The translations under genes and the position numbers were made by a program. Under the pieces are notes generated by a model. That model was not told the origin of the DNA and ran no database searches. It saw nothing but the letters and a program-made list of their open reading frames with translations. This document shows positions 1-7,264 of a stretch of DNA of 41,264 nucleotides, in pieces. Position 1 is the stretch's first letter. Each line of letters starts with the position of its first letter. This stretch comes from an uncultured Maritimibacter sp. GTDB lineage: Bacteria > Pseudomonadota > Alphaproteobacteria > Rhodobacterales > Rhodobacteraceae. The stretch spans positions 1 through 41,264 of the forward strand of contig CAJXYS010000029.1 of assembly GCA_913063035.1 (NCBI GenBank), written 5' to 3'.

Positions 1-2
1 GC

Positions 3-242
3 AAGATTGGCAGCACGGTCGTCATGCTGGCCGAAGACGTCGAAACCTTCTTGGAGGCGACACGCCCATGCCGCTCGAAATCTACAAGCGCGGAAAGGTC
101 TGGCACTACCGGGGAACGGTTGCCGGAAGGAGACTTCGCAGCTCTACAGGCACGACTGACAAAGCACTCGCGCAACGGATCGCGGCAGAAGCCGAAGCCC
201 GAGAATGGAGACGTCATCTCGATGGGCCGGGGGCGGAGCTGA
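3..242 (+). CDS. Excisionase-like helix-turn-helix protein, C-terminal part (5' end outside window)
   Basis: This is an open frame entering from the left edge. Its first visible residues, KIGSTVVMLAEDVETFLEAT, resemble the end of HTH_17/excisionase DNA-binding domains, where a short strand is followed by a helix of the type DVExFL. In such proteins this segment closes a winged helix-turn-helix that binds DNA near attachment sites and directs excision or controls the integrase gene. The remaining 60 or so residues are rich in Arg, Lys, Ser and Gly and look disordered. The frame overlaps the integrase gene by 175 bases in a different register, so the two genes are probably translated together. 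The assignment rests on about 20 residues and the neighbour, so it is tentative; the N-terminal recognition helix cannot be seen. Confidence 0.45.
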   Translation, partial: KIGSTVVMLAEDVETFLEATRPCRSKSTSAERSGTTGERLPEGDFAALQARLTKHSRNGSRQKPKPENGDVISMGRGRS

Positions 243-1096
243 CAATGTCGCAAGCCTTCATCGCCTATCTGGATGCGGACAAGCCCGACCGCTTCATCCT
301 GCGGCTGGCGGAGCATTTCAAGGACACGCTGGTCCGGAGCGTGACCGCCGAAACGATCCGTCAGGCGGCGAAGAAAATCTATCCGGACGCCAGCCCGGCG
401 ACGTGGAACCGGCAAGTCATCAAGCCGACGCAGGCGGCAATCAATCACTGCGCCGCGCTGGGCTGGTGCACGAAGATCAGCGTCAAGCGCTATCCGGAAG
501 ACCCAAAGAAGAAGACGCCCGCGTCTCTGGAATGGGTGGAGGCGTTCGCAGCGCAGGCGAAGGAAGACGATCTTCATCATCTCGCGGCGCTGGCGCTCTT
601 TATGTTCGGCACTGGTGCCCGCATTGGCGAGGCGTGCCAAATGACCTGGGCGGACGTCGATCTACAGGCGCGGACCGCGATCATCCGCATGGGCAAGCCG
701 ACGCCCTGGTCGCGGACCGCGCATCTTCCGCCGCCGGTCGTCGCAGCTCTGGCGAGCATCCCGTCCAACCGCAACCCCGACGACACGGTCTTCGGATACG
801 CGGGTCGCGGCAGCGTCAAAGACCCGTGGGGCAATGTCTGCGCGCGCGCTGGCATCGAGCATTTGACTCCGCACTGCTGTCGTCACGGCTTCGCGACGTC
901 GATGCTCCGCGCGGGCTATGACGTGAAGACCGTCGCTGAGCGTGGCGGCTGGAAGGACGCGGCGACGGTCCTTCGCACCTACGCGCACGCGATCACGGAT
1001 ATCAGCGTCACCGATGCGATTTTTGACACGCCAGCGACACAGAGCGCTGACGTCACGCACCTAACCGCAGGAAAAGAAAGGAGAAAGCGAGCATGA
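68..1096 (+). CDS. Tyrosine-type site-specific recombinase (phage integrase family)
   Basis: A 342-residue integrase that would catalyse integration or excision of the mobile element through a covalent 3'-phosphotyrosine intermediate. Residues 1-50 look like the basic arm-type DNA-binding region (YKRGKVWHYRG), about 60-145 form the core-binding domain, and about 150-310 the catalytic domain. The catalytic set is complete: Arg185 in GTGARIGEA, Lys210 as the likely beta-hairpin lysine, His269 and Arg272 in PHCCRHGF, Trp295 at the second His/Trp position, and Tyr305 in RTYAHA as nucleophile. The start is supported by GGAGG at 53-57, ten bases upstream of the ATG. The gene overlaps the excisionase-like frame and points at serB. 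It appears intact, with normal length for the family. Confidence 0.93.
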   Translation: MPLEIYKRGKVWHYRGTVAGRRLRSSTGTTDKALAQRIAAEAEAREWRRHLDGPGAELTMSQAFIAYLDADKPDRFILRLAEHFKDTLVRSVTAETIRQAAKKIYPDASPATWNRQVIKPTQAAINHCAALGWCTKISVKRYPEDPKKKTPASLEWVEAFAAQAKEDDLHHLAALALFMFGTGARIGEACQMTWADVDLQARTAIIRMGKPTPWSRTAHLPPPVVAALASIPSNRNPDDTVFGYAGRGSVKDPWGNVCARAGIEHLTPHCCRHGFATSMLRAGYDVKTVAERGGWKDAATVLRTYAHAITDISVTDAIFDTPATQSADVTHLTAGKERRKRA

Positions 1097-1200
1097 CACC
1101 AAACCCTCGTTGGGGAGGGGTGTCCCACGGACGGGCATACGGCCCCGCGCGGGGTGGTGCAACCGGAAAAACTGCGGTAATCCGCCGCTTGAACGCCTGA
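1092..1200 (-). promoter_or_regulatory. Possible orphan serC-type leader between integrase and serB
   Basis: Read on the minus strand, this stretch has a GC palindrome of 12 bases (1143-1154) and, closer to the element, a 5-bp hairpin CCCTC/GAGGG (1104-1108 with 1115-1119, six-base loop). The GAGGG arm lies nine bases before an ATG (1094-1092), as a sequestered ribosome-binding site would. In many Rhodobacteraceae serC is transcribed divergently from serB, and an RNA element called the serC motif has been described upstream of serC in alphaproteobacteria. Here the ATG opens only a 13-codon frame, because the integrase gene lies where serC would be. Identity with the serC motif is my inference from position and the SD hairpin, not a covariance-model match. 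Confidence 0.28.
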
Positions 1201-1236
1201 AAGCGACACCCGCGACCACTATCGGAAACTTCGCCC

Positions 1237-2124
1237 ATGTATATCGCCACGCTGCTGACCAACCCCGCCACGCCCCGCCTGACCGGCGCCATGGTCGAGG
1301 CGCTTCAGACGGCCTGGGGCGGGGGGACGGCAACCTGGCTCGCCCCGGACATTGCCGCGGAGTTCCCGCTGGACCGCGTGCCCGGCAACCGCTGGGATGT
1401 CTGGGAAAGCCTCCAGGCCGAGGGGGTGGATCTGCTGGTGCAGCCCGCCGCGGGACGGAAGAAGAAGATGCTTCTGGCCGACATGGACTCGACCATGATC
1501 GGGCAGGAATGCATCGACGAGCTGGCCGCCGCCGCCGGGGTCGGCGACCGGGTGGCCGATATCACCGCGCGGGCGATGAACGGCGAGCTCGACTTCGAGG
1601 GCGCCCTGACCGAACGGGTGGGGCTGCTGGCCGGCCTGCCCGAAGCGGTCATCGCGGAGGTGCTGGCGGAGCGGATCACACCGGCGCCCGGCGGCGCGCA
1701 GCTCGTGGCGACGATGCGCGCCCAGGGCGCCTGGACCGTGCTGGTCTCGGGCGGGTTCACGGCCTTCTCGCGCGAGGTGGCCGCCTGGCTTGGCTTCGAC
1801 GAGACCCGGGCCAACGCGTTGCTGATAGAGGCGGGCAGGCTGACCGGGCAGGTGGCGCAGCCGATCCTGGGCCGCGCGGCCAAGGTCGAGACGCTGGAGC
1901 GGGTCGCCCGTGCGCGGGGGATCGCGGAGGCTGACGTGCTGGCGGTGGGCGACGGGGCCAACGATCTCGGCATGTTGCACCGGGCGGGCACCGGCGTCGC
2001 GCTCCATGCCAAGCCCGCGGTGGCCGCGGAATGCGACCTGCGGGTCAACCACGGGGACCTGACGGCCCTGCTCTATCTGCAGGGCTACAGCCAGGCCGAG
2101 TTCGCGTTGCACGACGCGGCCTGA
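1237..2124 (+). CDS. serB: Phosphoserine phosphatase SerB
   Basis: This enzyme hydrolyses O-phosphoserine to L-serine, the last step of the phosphorylated serine pathway, in the cytoplasm. The protein has 295 residues. An N-terminal region of about 75 residues, ACT-like in position, is followed by a HAD phosphatase domain. The HAD motifs are all present: motif I ADMDSTMI with nucleophile Asp82 and general acid Asp84, motif II Ser171 in VSGGF, the conserved Lys216, and motif III GDGANDLGM with Asp239 and Asp243 for Mg2+. The ribosome-binding site is weak (GGAAA), but the ATG fits the family N-terminus. Upstream, an integrase gene occupies the place where serC is often found in related genomes. 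Confidence 0.96.
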   Translation: MYIATLLTNPATPRLTGAMVEALQTAWGGGTATWLAPDIAAEFPLDRVPGNRWDVWESLQAEGVDLLVQPAAGRKKKMLLADMDSTMIGQECIDELAAAAGVGDRVADITARAMNGELDFEGALTERVGLLAGLPEAVIAEVLAERITPAPGGAQLVATMRAQGAWTVLVSGGFTAFSREVAAWLGFDETRANALLIEAGRLTGQVAQPILGRAAKVETLERVARARGIAEADVLAVGDGANDLGMLHRAGTGVALHAKPAVAAECDLRVNHGDLTALLYLQGYSQAEFALHDAA

Positions 2125-2222
2125 CCCCGCGCCGTGCGCGGCCCGGATATCCGGCCCCCCCGCGGGGAGAGGGTTGCGCGCCGAGGTTCGGCACGCTTTC
2201 CTCTGAGCCCAAGGAGGGCGGC

Positions 2223-2849
2223 ATGGCCAAGAAGGATATCGGGCTCGACCAGGCCTACGGATTGAAGACCCCGGCGGATTCCGTCCGGCTTTACCGGGAC
2301 TGGTCCGACAGCTACGACAGCGGCTTCGCGCGACGGATGGATTACCGTCTGCCCTACGTGGTGGCCGACGTCTTTCTCGATCTGGCCGGGCCGGGGGACG
2401 CGCCGGTGCTGGATGCCGGCGCCGGCACCGGTCTCGTGGCCGAGCGGCTCGACGGGCGGGCCGTGGACGCGCTCGACATCTCGCCGGACATGCTCGCGGT
2501 GGCGGCCGGCAAGGGGCTCTACCGCGCGACGCTGGTCGCGGACATGACGGCGACGCTGCCGATCGATGACGCCGCTTACGGCGGCGTGGTCAGCGCGGGC
2601 ACCTTCACGCATGGCCATGTCGGGCCGGACGCCTTCGACGAGCTGCTCCGCGTGGCACGGCCGGGGGCGCTCTTCGTCCTGTCGATCAATTCCGAAGCCT
2701 TCGTGAAGCTCGGCTTCGGCCCCGCTCTGGAGGTGCTCGGCAGCCGGATCGAGGGGCTCCACTACCGCGAAGTGCGCAATTACGGCGATGCGGCCGATCC
2801 CGATCACCGGGCCGACACGGCGCAGATCGCCACGTTCCGCAAACGCTGA
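2223..2849 (+). CDS. Class I SAM-dependent methyltransferase, substrate unknown
   Basis: A 208-residue protein with the Rossmann-like fold of class I S-adenosylmethionine methyltransferases (Methyltransf_11/25 type). Motif I is VLDAGAGTG at about 62-70, which binds the methionine part of SAM. The acidic end of strand 2 is at VDALDIS (about 81-87) and a motif IV-like segment follows around VVSAGTFTHGH. The start is fixed by a strong AAGGAGG at 2211-2217, five bases before the ATG; a longer frame running into serB has no comparable signal. The gene ends one base before the convergent protease gene. The substrate cannot be read from the sequence. A YRDWSDSYD segment at 24-32 is typical of small-molecule methyltransferases of this group. 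Confidence 0.85.
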   Translation: MAKKDIGLDQAYGLKTPADSVRLYRDWSDSYDSGFARRMDYRLPYVVADVFLDLAGPGDAPVLDAGAGTGLVAERLDGRAVDALDISPDMLAVAAGKGLYRATLVADMTATLPIDDAAYGGVVSAGTFTHGHVGPDAFDELLRVARPGALFVLSINSEAFVKLGFGPALEVLGSRIEGLHYREVRNYGDAADPDHRADTAQIATFRKR

Positions 2850-2850
2850 C

Positions 2851-3675
2851 TCAGCCGGCGCGATCGCGTTCGCGCGGGGTGGGCAGGTACTCGACCCCGC
2901 CGGTATGGCGAACCGGCTGGGGATAGAGCCGCAGCAGGTCCAGCACGTCGGCGGGCATGTCGCGCGTGACGGGCAGGCCCATCCGGGCCGCTTCCTCGGC
3001 GGCGATGGGGTAGTCGTGGGTCCATGTTCCGCTGGACAGCAGGTCGGCCAGCTCCGCGGCCTTGTCGGCGTCCATGTGCTTGGCGAGCAGGTCGGCGGCG
3101 GCGCTCTTGACCTGGGCGAGCGCCTTGCGGCCCATGTCGGCGCGGATCAGCGTCTCGTCGTCGATCTCGGCGATGGGTTTGTCCTCCACCACCTTGACGA
3201 TCGAGGCCGCGGGCCACTGGCCGAGTTGCGGGTCGACCGGCCCCAGAACGGCGTGATCGCTCATCACCACCGCGTCGGCGGCAAGCGCGATCAGCGTGCC
3301 GCCCGACAGCGCGTGATGGGGCACGAAGACGGTGACCCTGGCGGGGTGGGCGCGCAGGGCCCGGGCGATCTGCAGGGCTGCCAGCACCAGGCCGCCAGGG
3401 GTATGCAGCACGAGGTCGATGGGCACGTCGTCATCGGTCATACGGATGGCGCGCAGTACCTCTTCGGAATCGTTGACGTCGATGAAGCGCATCAGCGGGA
3501 AGCCGAGCAGGCGCATCGTCTCCTGCCGGTGAACGAGCAGGATGACCCGCGAATTCCGGGCCTTCTGCATCTTGTCGATGGTCATGAAGCGGCGGGCTTC
3601 CTGCACCCGTTGGCGGATCAGGGGCTGCACCGCGGCCAGGATGAAGAAGAGCCAGAAGAGATCGAAGATCGACAT
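2851..3675 (-). CDS. SDH-family Clp-fold serine proteinase, membrane-anchored
   Basis: A 274-residue protein of the serine-dehydrogenase-proteinase family, which has the ClpP/SppA crotonase-like fold. Residues 4-20 form a hydrophobic N-terminal anchor, so the protease domain probably sits at the inner membrane. Strand and loop motifs typical of the fold are seen: LVLHTPGG at 88-95 (oxyanion-hole region) and ALSGGTLIALAAD at 122-134, with Ser124 as the expected nucleophile. Family members are thought to act as ATP-independent proteases on unfolded or membrane proteins; the substrate here is unknown. It is the third gene of a minus-strand group with the aldolase and helix-hairpin-helix genes, 63 bases from the latter, and converges with the methyltransferase gene. 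Confidence 0.85.
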   Translation of the reverse strand: MSIFDLFWLFFILAAVQPLIRQRVQEARRFMTIDKMQKARNSRVILLVHRQETMRLLGFPLMRFIDVNDSEEVLRAIRMTDDDVPIDLVLHTPGGLVLAALQIARALRAHPARVTVFVPHHALSGGTLIALAADAVVMSDHAVLGPVDPQLGQWPAASIVKVVEDKPIAEIDDETLIRADMGRKALAQVKSAAADLLAKHMDADKAAELADLLSSGTWTHDYPIAAEEAARMGLPVTRDMPADVLDLLRLYPQPVRHTGGVEYLPTPRERDRAG

Positions 3676-3738
3676 GCGCCCGCCCCTGATCGAGTCGGCA
3701 CCAGCCTAGCCGCTGGGGGGAAGGGGGTCATCCCTTGT

Positions 3739-4377
3739 TCAGGCGTTGCGGCGGACCTTGTCCTCGCCGGCCAGCGCGGCCCGCACCAGGGCGGCGACCA
3801 GGCGCGGAAACTCCGCCTGCGGGACAAGCGCCGCCAGGCCCGCGCCGTCGCCGGGCAGCCCGAGGCGCCGCGCAGCTGTGAGCGCCTTCTTGTCGGCGAA
3901 GGGATAGAGTTCCGGCCAGGCCGCCTGTGCCTCGCGGCAGAAGATGTCCGCGCCAAGCTGGCCGATCCCCTTGAACGCTTGCAGCTCCGCATGTTCGACG
4001 GCCGGGTCCCGGTCGCAGGCCTTGCGCAGCCGCCGCAGATCCCCGCCATGGGCGTCGAGCAGGCGCGCGGCGGTGTCGCCCAGCAGGGTGGCCGTGCTTT
4101 CGTCGAAGCGCTTGTAGCCATGGGCGCCCAGCACGGCGACCCGGCGGTCCCAGCTTGCCCGGGCCATGCGCGCCGGGGTGGTGAGACCGGCCGCGATCAG
4201 CCCGCGCGCGGCCGCGGTCGCCTGCCCGGCGCCGATCCGCGCCGAGTAGAGCGTGGAGGCCACCAGCCATTGGAACAGGGGCGCCGGCGTGTTGGCGGCG
4301 ATGTCGATGCCGATCTCGTCGCAGAAGGTTCGCCCGTGGCGATCGAGCAACGTCTTCAGCCGGGTCTCGCGCGTCAT
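3739..4377 (-). CDS. Endonuclease III-like helix-hairpin-helix protein
   Basis: A 212-residue, mostly helical protein resembling the HhH-GPD DNA glycosylase superfamily. The clearest signal is a helix-hairpin-helix, LQAFKGIGQLGADIF (about 132-146), followed at the right distance by an acidic residue, Asp162 in PFADKKAL. That aspartate could correspond to the catalytic Asp of endonuclease III and MutY. The bifunctional lysine that follows the hairpin glycine in endonuclease III is absent (GIGQL instead of GVGRK), and the C-terminus has no four-cysteine iron-sulphur loop. It may be a monofunctional glycosylase or a DNA-binding relative without activity. The ATG at 4377 was chosen because it lies 41 bases after the aldolase stop and gives a compact single domain; the frame is open much further upstream through amtB. 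Confidence 0.65.
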   Translation of the reverse strand: MTRETRLKTLLDRHGRTFCDEIGIDIAANTPAPLFQWLVASTLYSARIGAGQATAAARGLIAAGLTTPARMARASWDRRVAVLGAHGYKRFDESTATLLGDTAARLLDAHGGDLRRLRKACDRDPAVEHAELQAFKGIGQLGADIFCREAQAAWPELYPFADKKALTAARRLGLPGDGAGLAALVPQAEFPRLVAALVRAALAGEDKVRRNA

Positions 4378-4418
4378 GCCGGTCTCCTCGCCGGGGCGGG
4401 TCCGCCCGGCCGGTACCC

Positions 4419-5183
4419 TCAGGAGGCGTAGTCCGCGCCCTCGCCGTCGAGAATGGCCTTCAGCTCGTGCAGGTGGCGTTCGTCCTGCTCGGGATAGGTT
4501 TCCAGCTCGCGGGCCGTTTTCTCGGCGATCTCGTCGGACAGGACCCGCAACGGCTGGCCGGTCTGGAGCGCGCGGATATAGGTCTCGGCGGCGCGCTCGA
4601 AATAATAGAGCCGGTTGAAGGTCTCGGCGACGGTCTGGCCGATCACCATCACGCCGTGATTGCCCATCACCATCACCTTCTTCTTCGGGTCGTCGAAGAG
4701 CTGCGCGCAGCGTTCGCCCTCTTCCTCGAAGGCCAGGCCGCCGTAATGCTCGTCGATCACCACGCGGTTGAAGAAGGTCGCGCTGTTCTGGTCGATGGGC
4801 GGCAGGCGGCTGTCGGCCAGGCTCGCCAGCACGGTGGCGTGGATCGAATGCACATGCATCGCGCAGCGCGCATGCGGACAGTGCCGGTGCAGGCCGCCAT
4901 GCAGCCCCCAGGCCGTCGGGTCCGGGGCGTCCGGCCGGTCGAGCGTTTCGGGATCGTTGGCGTCGATTTCCAGCAGGTCCGAGGCGCGGATACGGCTGAA
5001 ATGCCGCTGGTTCGGGTTGATCAGAAACCGCGTCCCGTCCTCGTTCACCGACAGCGAGAAATGATTCGCCACGGCCTCGTGCATGTTCAGCCGGGCGGTC
5101 CAGCGGAACGCGGCGGCAAGATCCACGCGCTCCTGCCAGTGGTCGAGATTCGGACGGTCGGTGGCAACCGGGCTCAGGCTCAT
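4419..5183 (-). CDS. Class II aldolase/adducin family protein
   Basis: A 254-residue protein of the class II aldolase and adducin fold. These enzymes use a zinc ion to cleave or rearrange phosphorylated sugars such as fuculose or ribulose phosphate. The zinc ligands are visible: His110 and His112 in MHVHSIH and His176 in GNHGVMVIG, with the family loop NHFSL at 40-44 near the N-terminus. The ATG follows AAGGAGG with a five-base gap. No kinase or epimerase gene lies nearby, so a sugar pathway cannot be assigned. Long class II homologues in proteobacteria are often of unknown substrate. It heads the minus-strand group with the helix-hairpin-helix and protease genes. Confidence 0.85.
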   Translation of the reverse strand: MSLSPVATDRPNLDHWQERVDLAAAFRWTARLNMHEAVANHFSLSVNEDGTRFLINPNQRHFSRIRASDLLEIDANDPETLDRPDAPDPTAWGLHGGLHRHCPHARCAMHVHSIHATVLASLADSRLPPIDQNSATFFNRVVIDEHYGGLAFEEEGERCAQLFDDPKKKVMVMGNHGVMVIGQTVAETFNRLYYFERAAETYIRALQTGQPLRVLSDEIAEKTARELETYPEQDERHLHELKAILDGEGADYAS

Positions 5184-5255
5184 GGGATCCTCCTTCGCTC
5201 TCTCGGCCGCAGGCTAGCGGGGCGCCGGCAGGACGGCCAGAGGAATCCCGGCACG

Positions 5256-5282
5256 AAAAAGCCCCGGGCCGAAGCCCGGGGC
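5256..5282 (-). terminator. Rho-independent terminator of glnK-amtB
   Basis: On the minus strand a perfect 9-bp stem GCCCCGGGC/GCCCGGGGC (5282-5274 with 5269-5261) with a four-base loop is followed directly by TTTTT (5260-5256). It lies 27 bases after the amtB stop, the standard arrangement for an intrinsic terminator, and separates the ammonium operon from the aldolase gene. Confidence 0.9.
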
Positions 5283-5309
5283 CAGGTTTTCGGCTGACAG
5301 GAAGGGAGG

Positions 5310-6638
5310 TCAGCCTTTCGAGAACTCCGGATAGGCCTCCATGCCCATCTCGGCCATGTCGAGGCCGTTGATCTCTTCTTCTTCGCTGACGCGCAGGCCC
5401 ATGACCGCCTTGATGATCGAGAAGGCGATGAAGCTGACGACGAAGACGAAGATCCCGATGGAGAAGAAGCCGACCAGCTGCATCCCGTAGGAGGCACCGT
5501 CGTTCGACCAGGCCACGATGAACGTGCCCCACAGGCCGGCGATCAGGTGCACCGGGATGGCGCCGACGACGTCGTCGATCTTCAGCTTGTCGAGCAGCGG
5601 AACCGTGTAGACCACGATCGCACCGCCCACCGCGCCAATCAGCGTGGCCTCGGTCAGCGAGGGGGCCAGCGGCTCGGCGGTGATCGAGACGAGGCCGGCC
5701 AGCGCGCCGTTCAGGACCATGGTGAGATCGACCTTGCCGTAGGTCACCTGGGTCAGGATCAGTGCGGCAACGGCGCCGGCCGCGGCGGCGGCGTTGGTGT
5801 TGGCGAAGATGCGGCTCACGTCGGCGACGTCACCGATCGTGCCCATGGCGAGCTGCGAGCCGCCGTTGAAGCCGAACCAGCCGAGCCACAGGATGAAGGT
5901 GCCGAGCGTCGCGAGCGCCAGGTTGGAGCCCGGGATCGCCTGTGCCTTGCCGTCCTTGGAGTACTTGCCGATCCGCGGGCCGAGCACGATGGCACCGGCC
6001 AGCGCCGCGAAGCCGCCTGCCGCGTGGACGAGGGTCGAGCCGGCGAAGTCGGAGAAGCCGGCTTCGGCCAGCCAGCCGCCGCCCCACTGCCAGGAGGCTT
6101 CGATCGGGTAGATGAAGCCGGTCAGCACGACGACGAAGGCCAGGAAGGGCCACAGCTTGATGCGTTCGGCCAGCGTGCCCGAGACGATCGAGGCCGTGGT
6201 CGCGCAGAACATCAGCTGGAAGAAGAAGTCCGAGCCGGCCGAGGCGTAGTCGAGCGCCGTGTCAGCGGGCGCGACGCCCACCGGTTCGAGCGAGGTGACG
6301 GCGAAGATCGGGCCCATCCAGCCCTCGATCCACCAGTCGCCGGGATACATCAGCCCGAAGCCGACGAGGTAGTACATGATCGCGGCGATGGAGAAGAGCG
6401 AGATGTTCTTCGTCAGCTGCATGGTGACGTTCTTGGACCGCACCAGGCCGGCCTCGAGCATGGCGAAGCCGGCGGCCATCCAGAACACGAGGAAACCGCC
6501 CATCAGGAAGAGCAGCGTGGTGAAGATGTAGGCGGTCTGCTCGCCCGGTGCGCCGGAGGCGTCCTGGGCCAGCGCGAGCGACGGGGTGAGCGCCGCGGCC
6601 GCCAGTACAGAAAGGGAAGTGAGTGTCTTCTGTCTCAT
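5310..6638 (-). CDS. amtB: Ammonium transporter AmtB
   Basis: A 442-residue Amt/Mep/Rh channel that takes up ammonium across the inner membrane. Residues 1-25 are a cleavable signal peptide (cut near LALAQ), followed by eleven hydrophobic segments. The paired pore histidines are present: His205 in STLVHAAGG and His364 in IPVHLIAG. Asp198, seven residues before the first histidine, matches the conserved aspartate needed for transport. The cytoplasmic tail (EEEEINGLDMAEMGMEAYPE) has the acidic, Met-rich form found in relatives regulated by P-II. It lies 25 bases after glnK, with an AAGGA ribosome-binding site, and is closed by a strong terminator. GlnK is expected to plug the pore when nitrogen is plentiful. 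Confidence 0.97.
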   Translation of the reverse strand: MRQKTLTSLSVLAAAALTPSLALAQDASGAPGEQTAYIFTTLLFLMGGFLVFWMAAGFAMLEAGLVRSKNVTMQLTKNISLFSIAAIMYYLVGFGLMYPGDWWIEGWMGPIFAVTSLEPVGVAPADTALDYASAGSDFFFQLMFCATTASIVSGTLAERIKLWPFLAFVVVLTGFIYPIEASWQWGGGWLAEAGFSDFAGSTLVHAAGGFAALAGAIVLGPRIGKYSKDGKAQAIPGSNLALATLGTFILWLGWFGFNGGSQLAMGTIGDVADVSRIFANTNAAAAAGAVAALILTQVTYGKVDLTMVLNGALAGLVSITAEPLAPSLTEATLIGAVGGAIVVYTVPLLDKLKIDDVVGAIPVHLIAGLWGTFIVAWSNDGASYGMQLVGFFSIGIFVFVVSFIAFSIIKAVMGLRVSEEEEINGLDMAEMGMEAYPEFSKG

Positions 6639-6663
6639 GGTTCAGGTATCCTTGCCTTGCGTC

Positions 6664-7002
6664 TCAGAGCGCGTCTGCGTCGGTGTCGCCGGTGCGCACG
6701 CGCACGGCCTGCTGCAGATCGAGGACGAAGATCTTGCCGTCGCCGATCTTGTCGGTCTTCGCGGTCTTGCGGATGGTTTCGACGACGTCGTCGGCCATCG
6801 CCGACGAGACCGCGATCTCGAGCTTGACCTTGGGAACGAAGTTCACGGCGTATTCGGCGCCGCGGTAGATTTCGGTATGACCGGACTGCGAGCCGAAGCC
6901 CTTGATCTCGGTCACCATCATGCCGCGCACGCCGATATCGGTGAGCGCCTGGCGCACCTCCTCCAGCTTGAACGGCTTGATCGCTGCGATGATGAATTTC
7001 AC
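6664..7002 (-). CDS. glnK: Nitrogen regulatory protein P-II (GlnK)
   Basis: A 112-residue P-II protein, the exact family length, starting at a GTG (7002) nine bases after GGAGG (7016-7012). P-II trimers sense ATP/ADP and 2-oxoglutarate, are uridylylated by GlnD under nitrogen limitation, and bind AmtB through their T-loop. The first residues KFIIAAIKPFKLEEVRQAL are typical, and the T-loop GHTEIYRGAEYAVNFVPK carries Tyr51, the uridylylation site. The nucleotide-binding region KIGDGKIFV follows. Linkage to amtB argues for GlnK rather than GlnB. Two phased TTGCACAA repeats lie about 120 bases upstream and may bind the regulator of the operon. Confidence 0.96.
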   Translation of the reverse strand: MKFIIAAIKPFKLEEVRQALTDIGVRGMMVTEIKGFGSQSGHTEIYRGAEYAVNFVPKVKLEIAVSSAMADDVVETIRKTAKTDKIGDGKIFVLDLQQAVRVRTGDTDADAL

Positions 7003-7119
7003 GTTGTTACCCCTCCGTCTCGCAGGCGAACCTGCATGGATTGACCCGGGAATGAGGGATGCTGCGGCGCAGAGAGGCAAGGAATCGCCCGGTCGGGGGA
7101 GGGACAATTCCAGGCCATG

Positions 7120-7138
7120 TTGCACAATTTTTGCACAA
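7120..7138. promoter_or_regulatory. Two TTGCACAA direct repeats spaced one helical turn apart
   Basis: TTGCACAA occurs at 7120-7127 and again at 7131-7138, an 11-base period, in an A/T-rich patch between the divergent glnK and penicillin-binding-protein genes. Same-face spacing of identical octamers suggests a transcription-factor site. The TGCAC core resembles a half-site of enteric NtrC boxes, but the copies are direct rather than inverted. I could not find a sigma-54 -24/-12 pair with correct spacing. Either gene could be the target. Confidence 0.4.
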
Positions 7139-7264
7139 ATTATCAGAAATGATTAAAATATAGTCAAAGTAATCACGCGGAGGTCATGACTGATCCCTCC
7201 ACTTTCCGGGGCTGCGAGTCTATTTTGGTCGCAACGAAAAAGACGCGTGGCAGGCAAGCGAGAC

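Larger units (their letters stand above)
1..1096 (+). mobile_element. Right end of an integrated element (excisionase-like tail plus integrase)
   Basis: The window opens inside a small excisionase-like gene that overlaps a complete tyrosine integrase. Such a pair normally sits at one end of a prophage, genomic island or integrative element. The chromosomal gene serB follows at 1237, so the element body should lie to the left of the window and its right boundary between about 1090 and 1236. No tRNA fragment or direct repeat that could be called an attachment site is visible, because the other junction is outside the window. Element type and size are unknown. Confidence 0.55.

Noticed and set aside
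1097-1236. tRNA-derived attachment site
   Set aside because: No T-loop or acceptor-stem sequence is present, and the other junction lies outside the window so repeats cannot be compared.
2788-4431. Antisense open frame of 547 codons opposite the protease and helix-hairpin-helix genes
   Set aside because: Composition is Gly/Arg/Gln-rich with no domain; the minus-strand genes are clearly real.
7090-7120. Sigma-54 promoter (GG-N10-GC) for glnK
   Set aside because: The best candidate, TGGCCT...TTGTC, has wrong spacing and lacks the GC of the -12 element.
7153-7167. CtrA box TTAA-N7-TCAA upstream of the PBP gene
   Set aside because: One mismatch in an A/T-rich patch; likely chance without conservation data.
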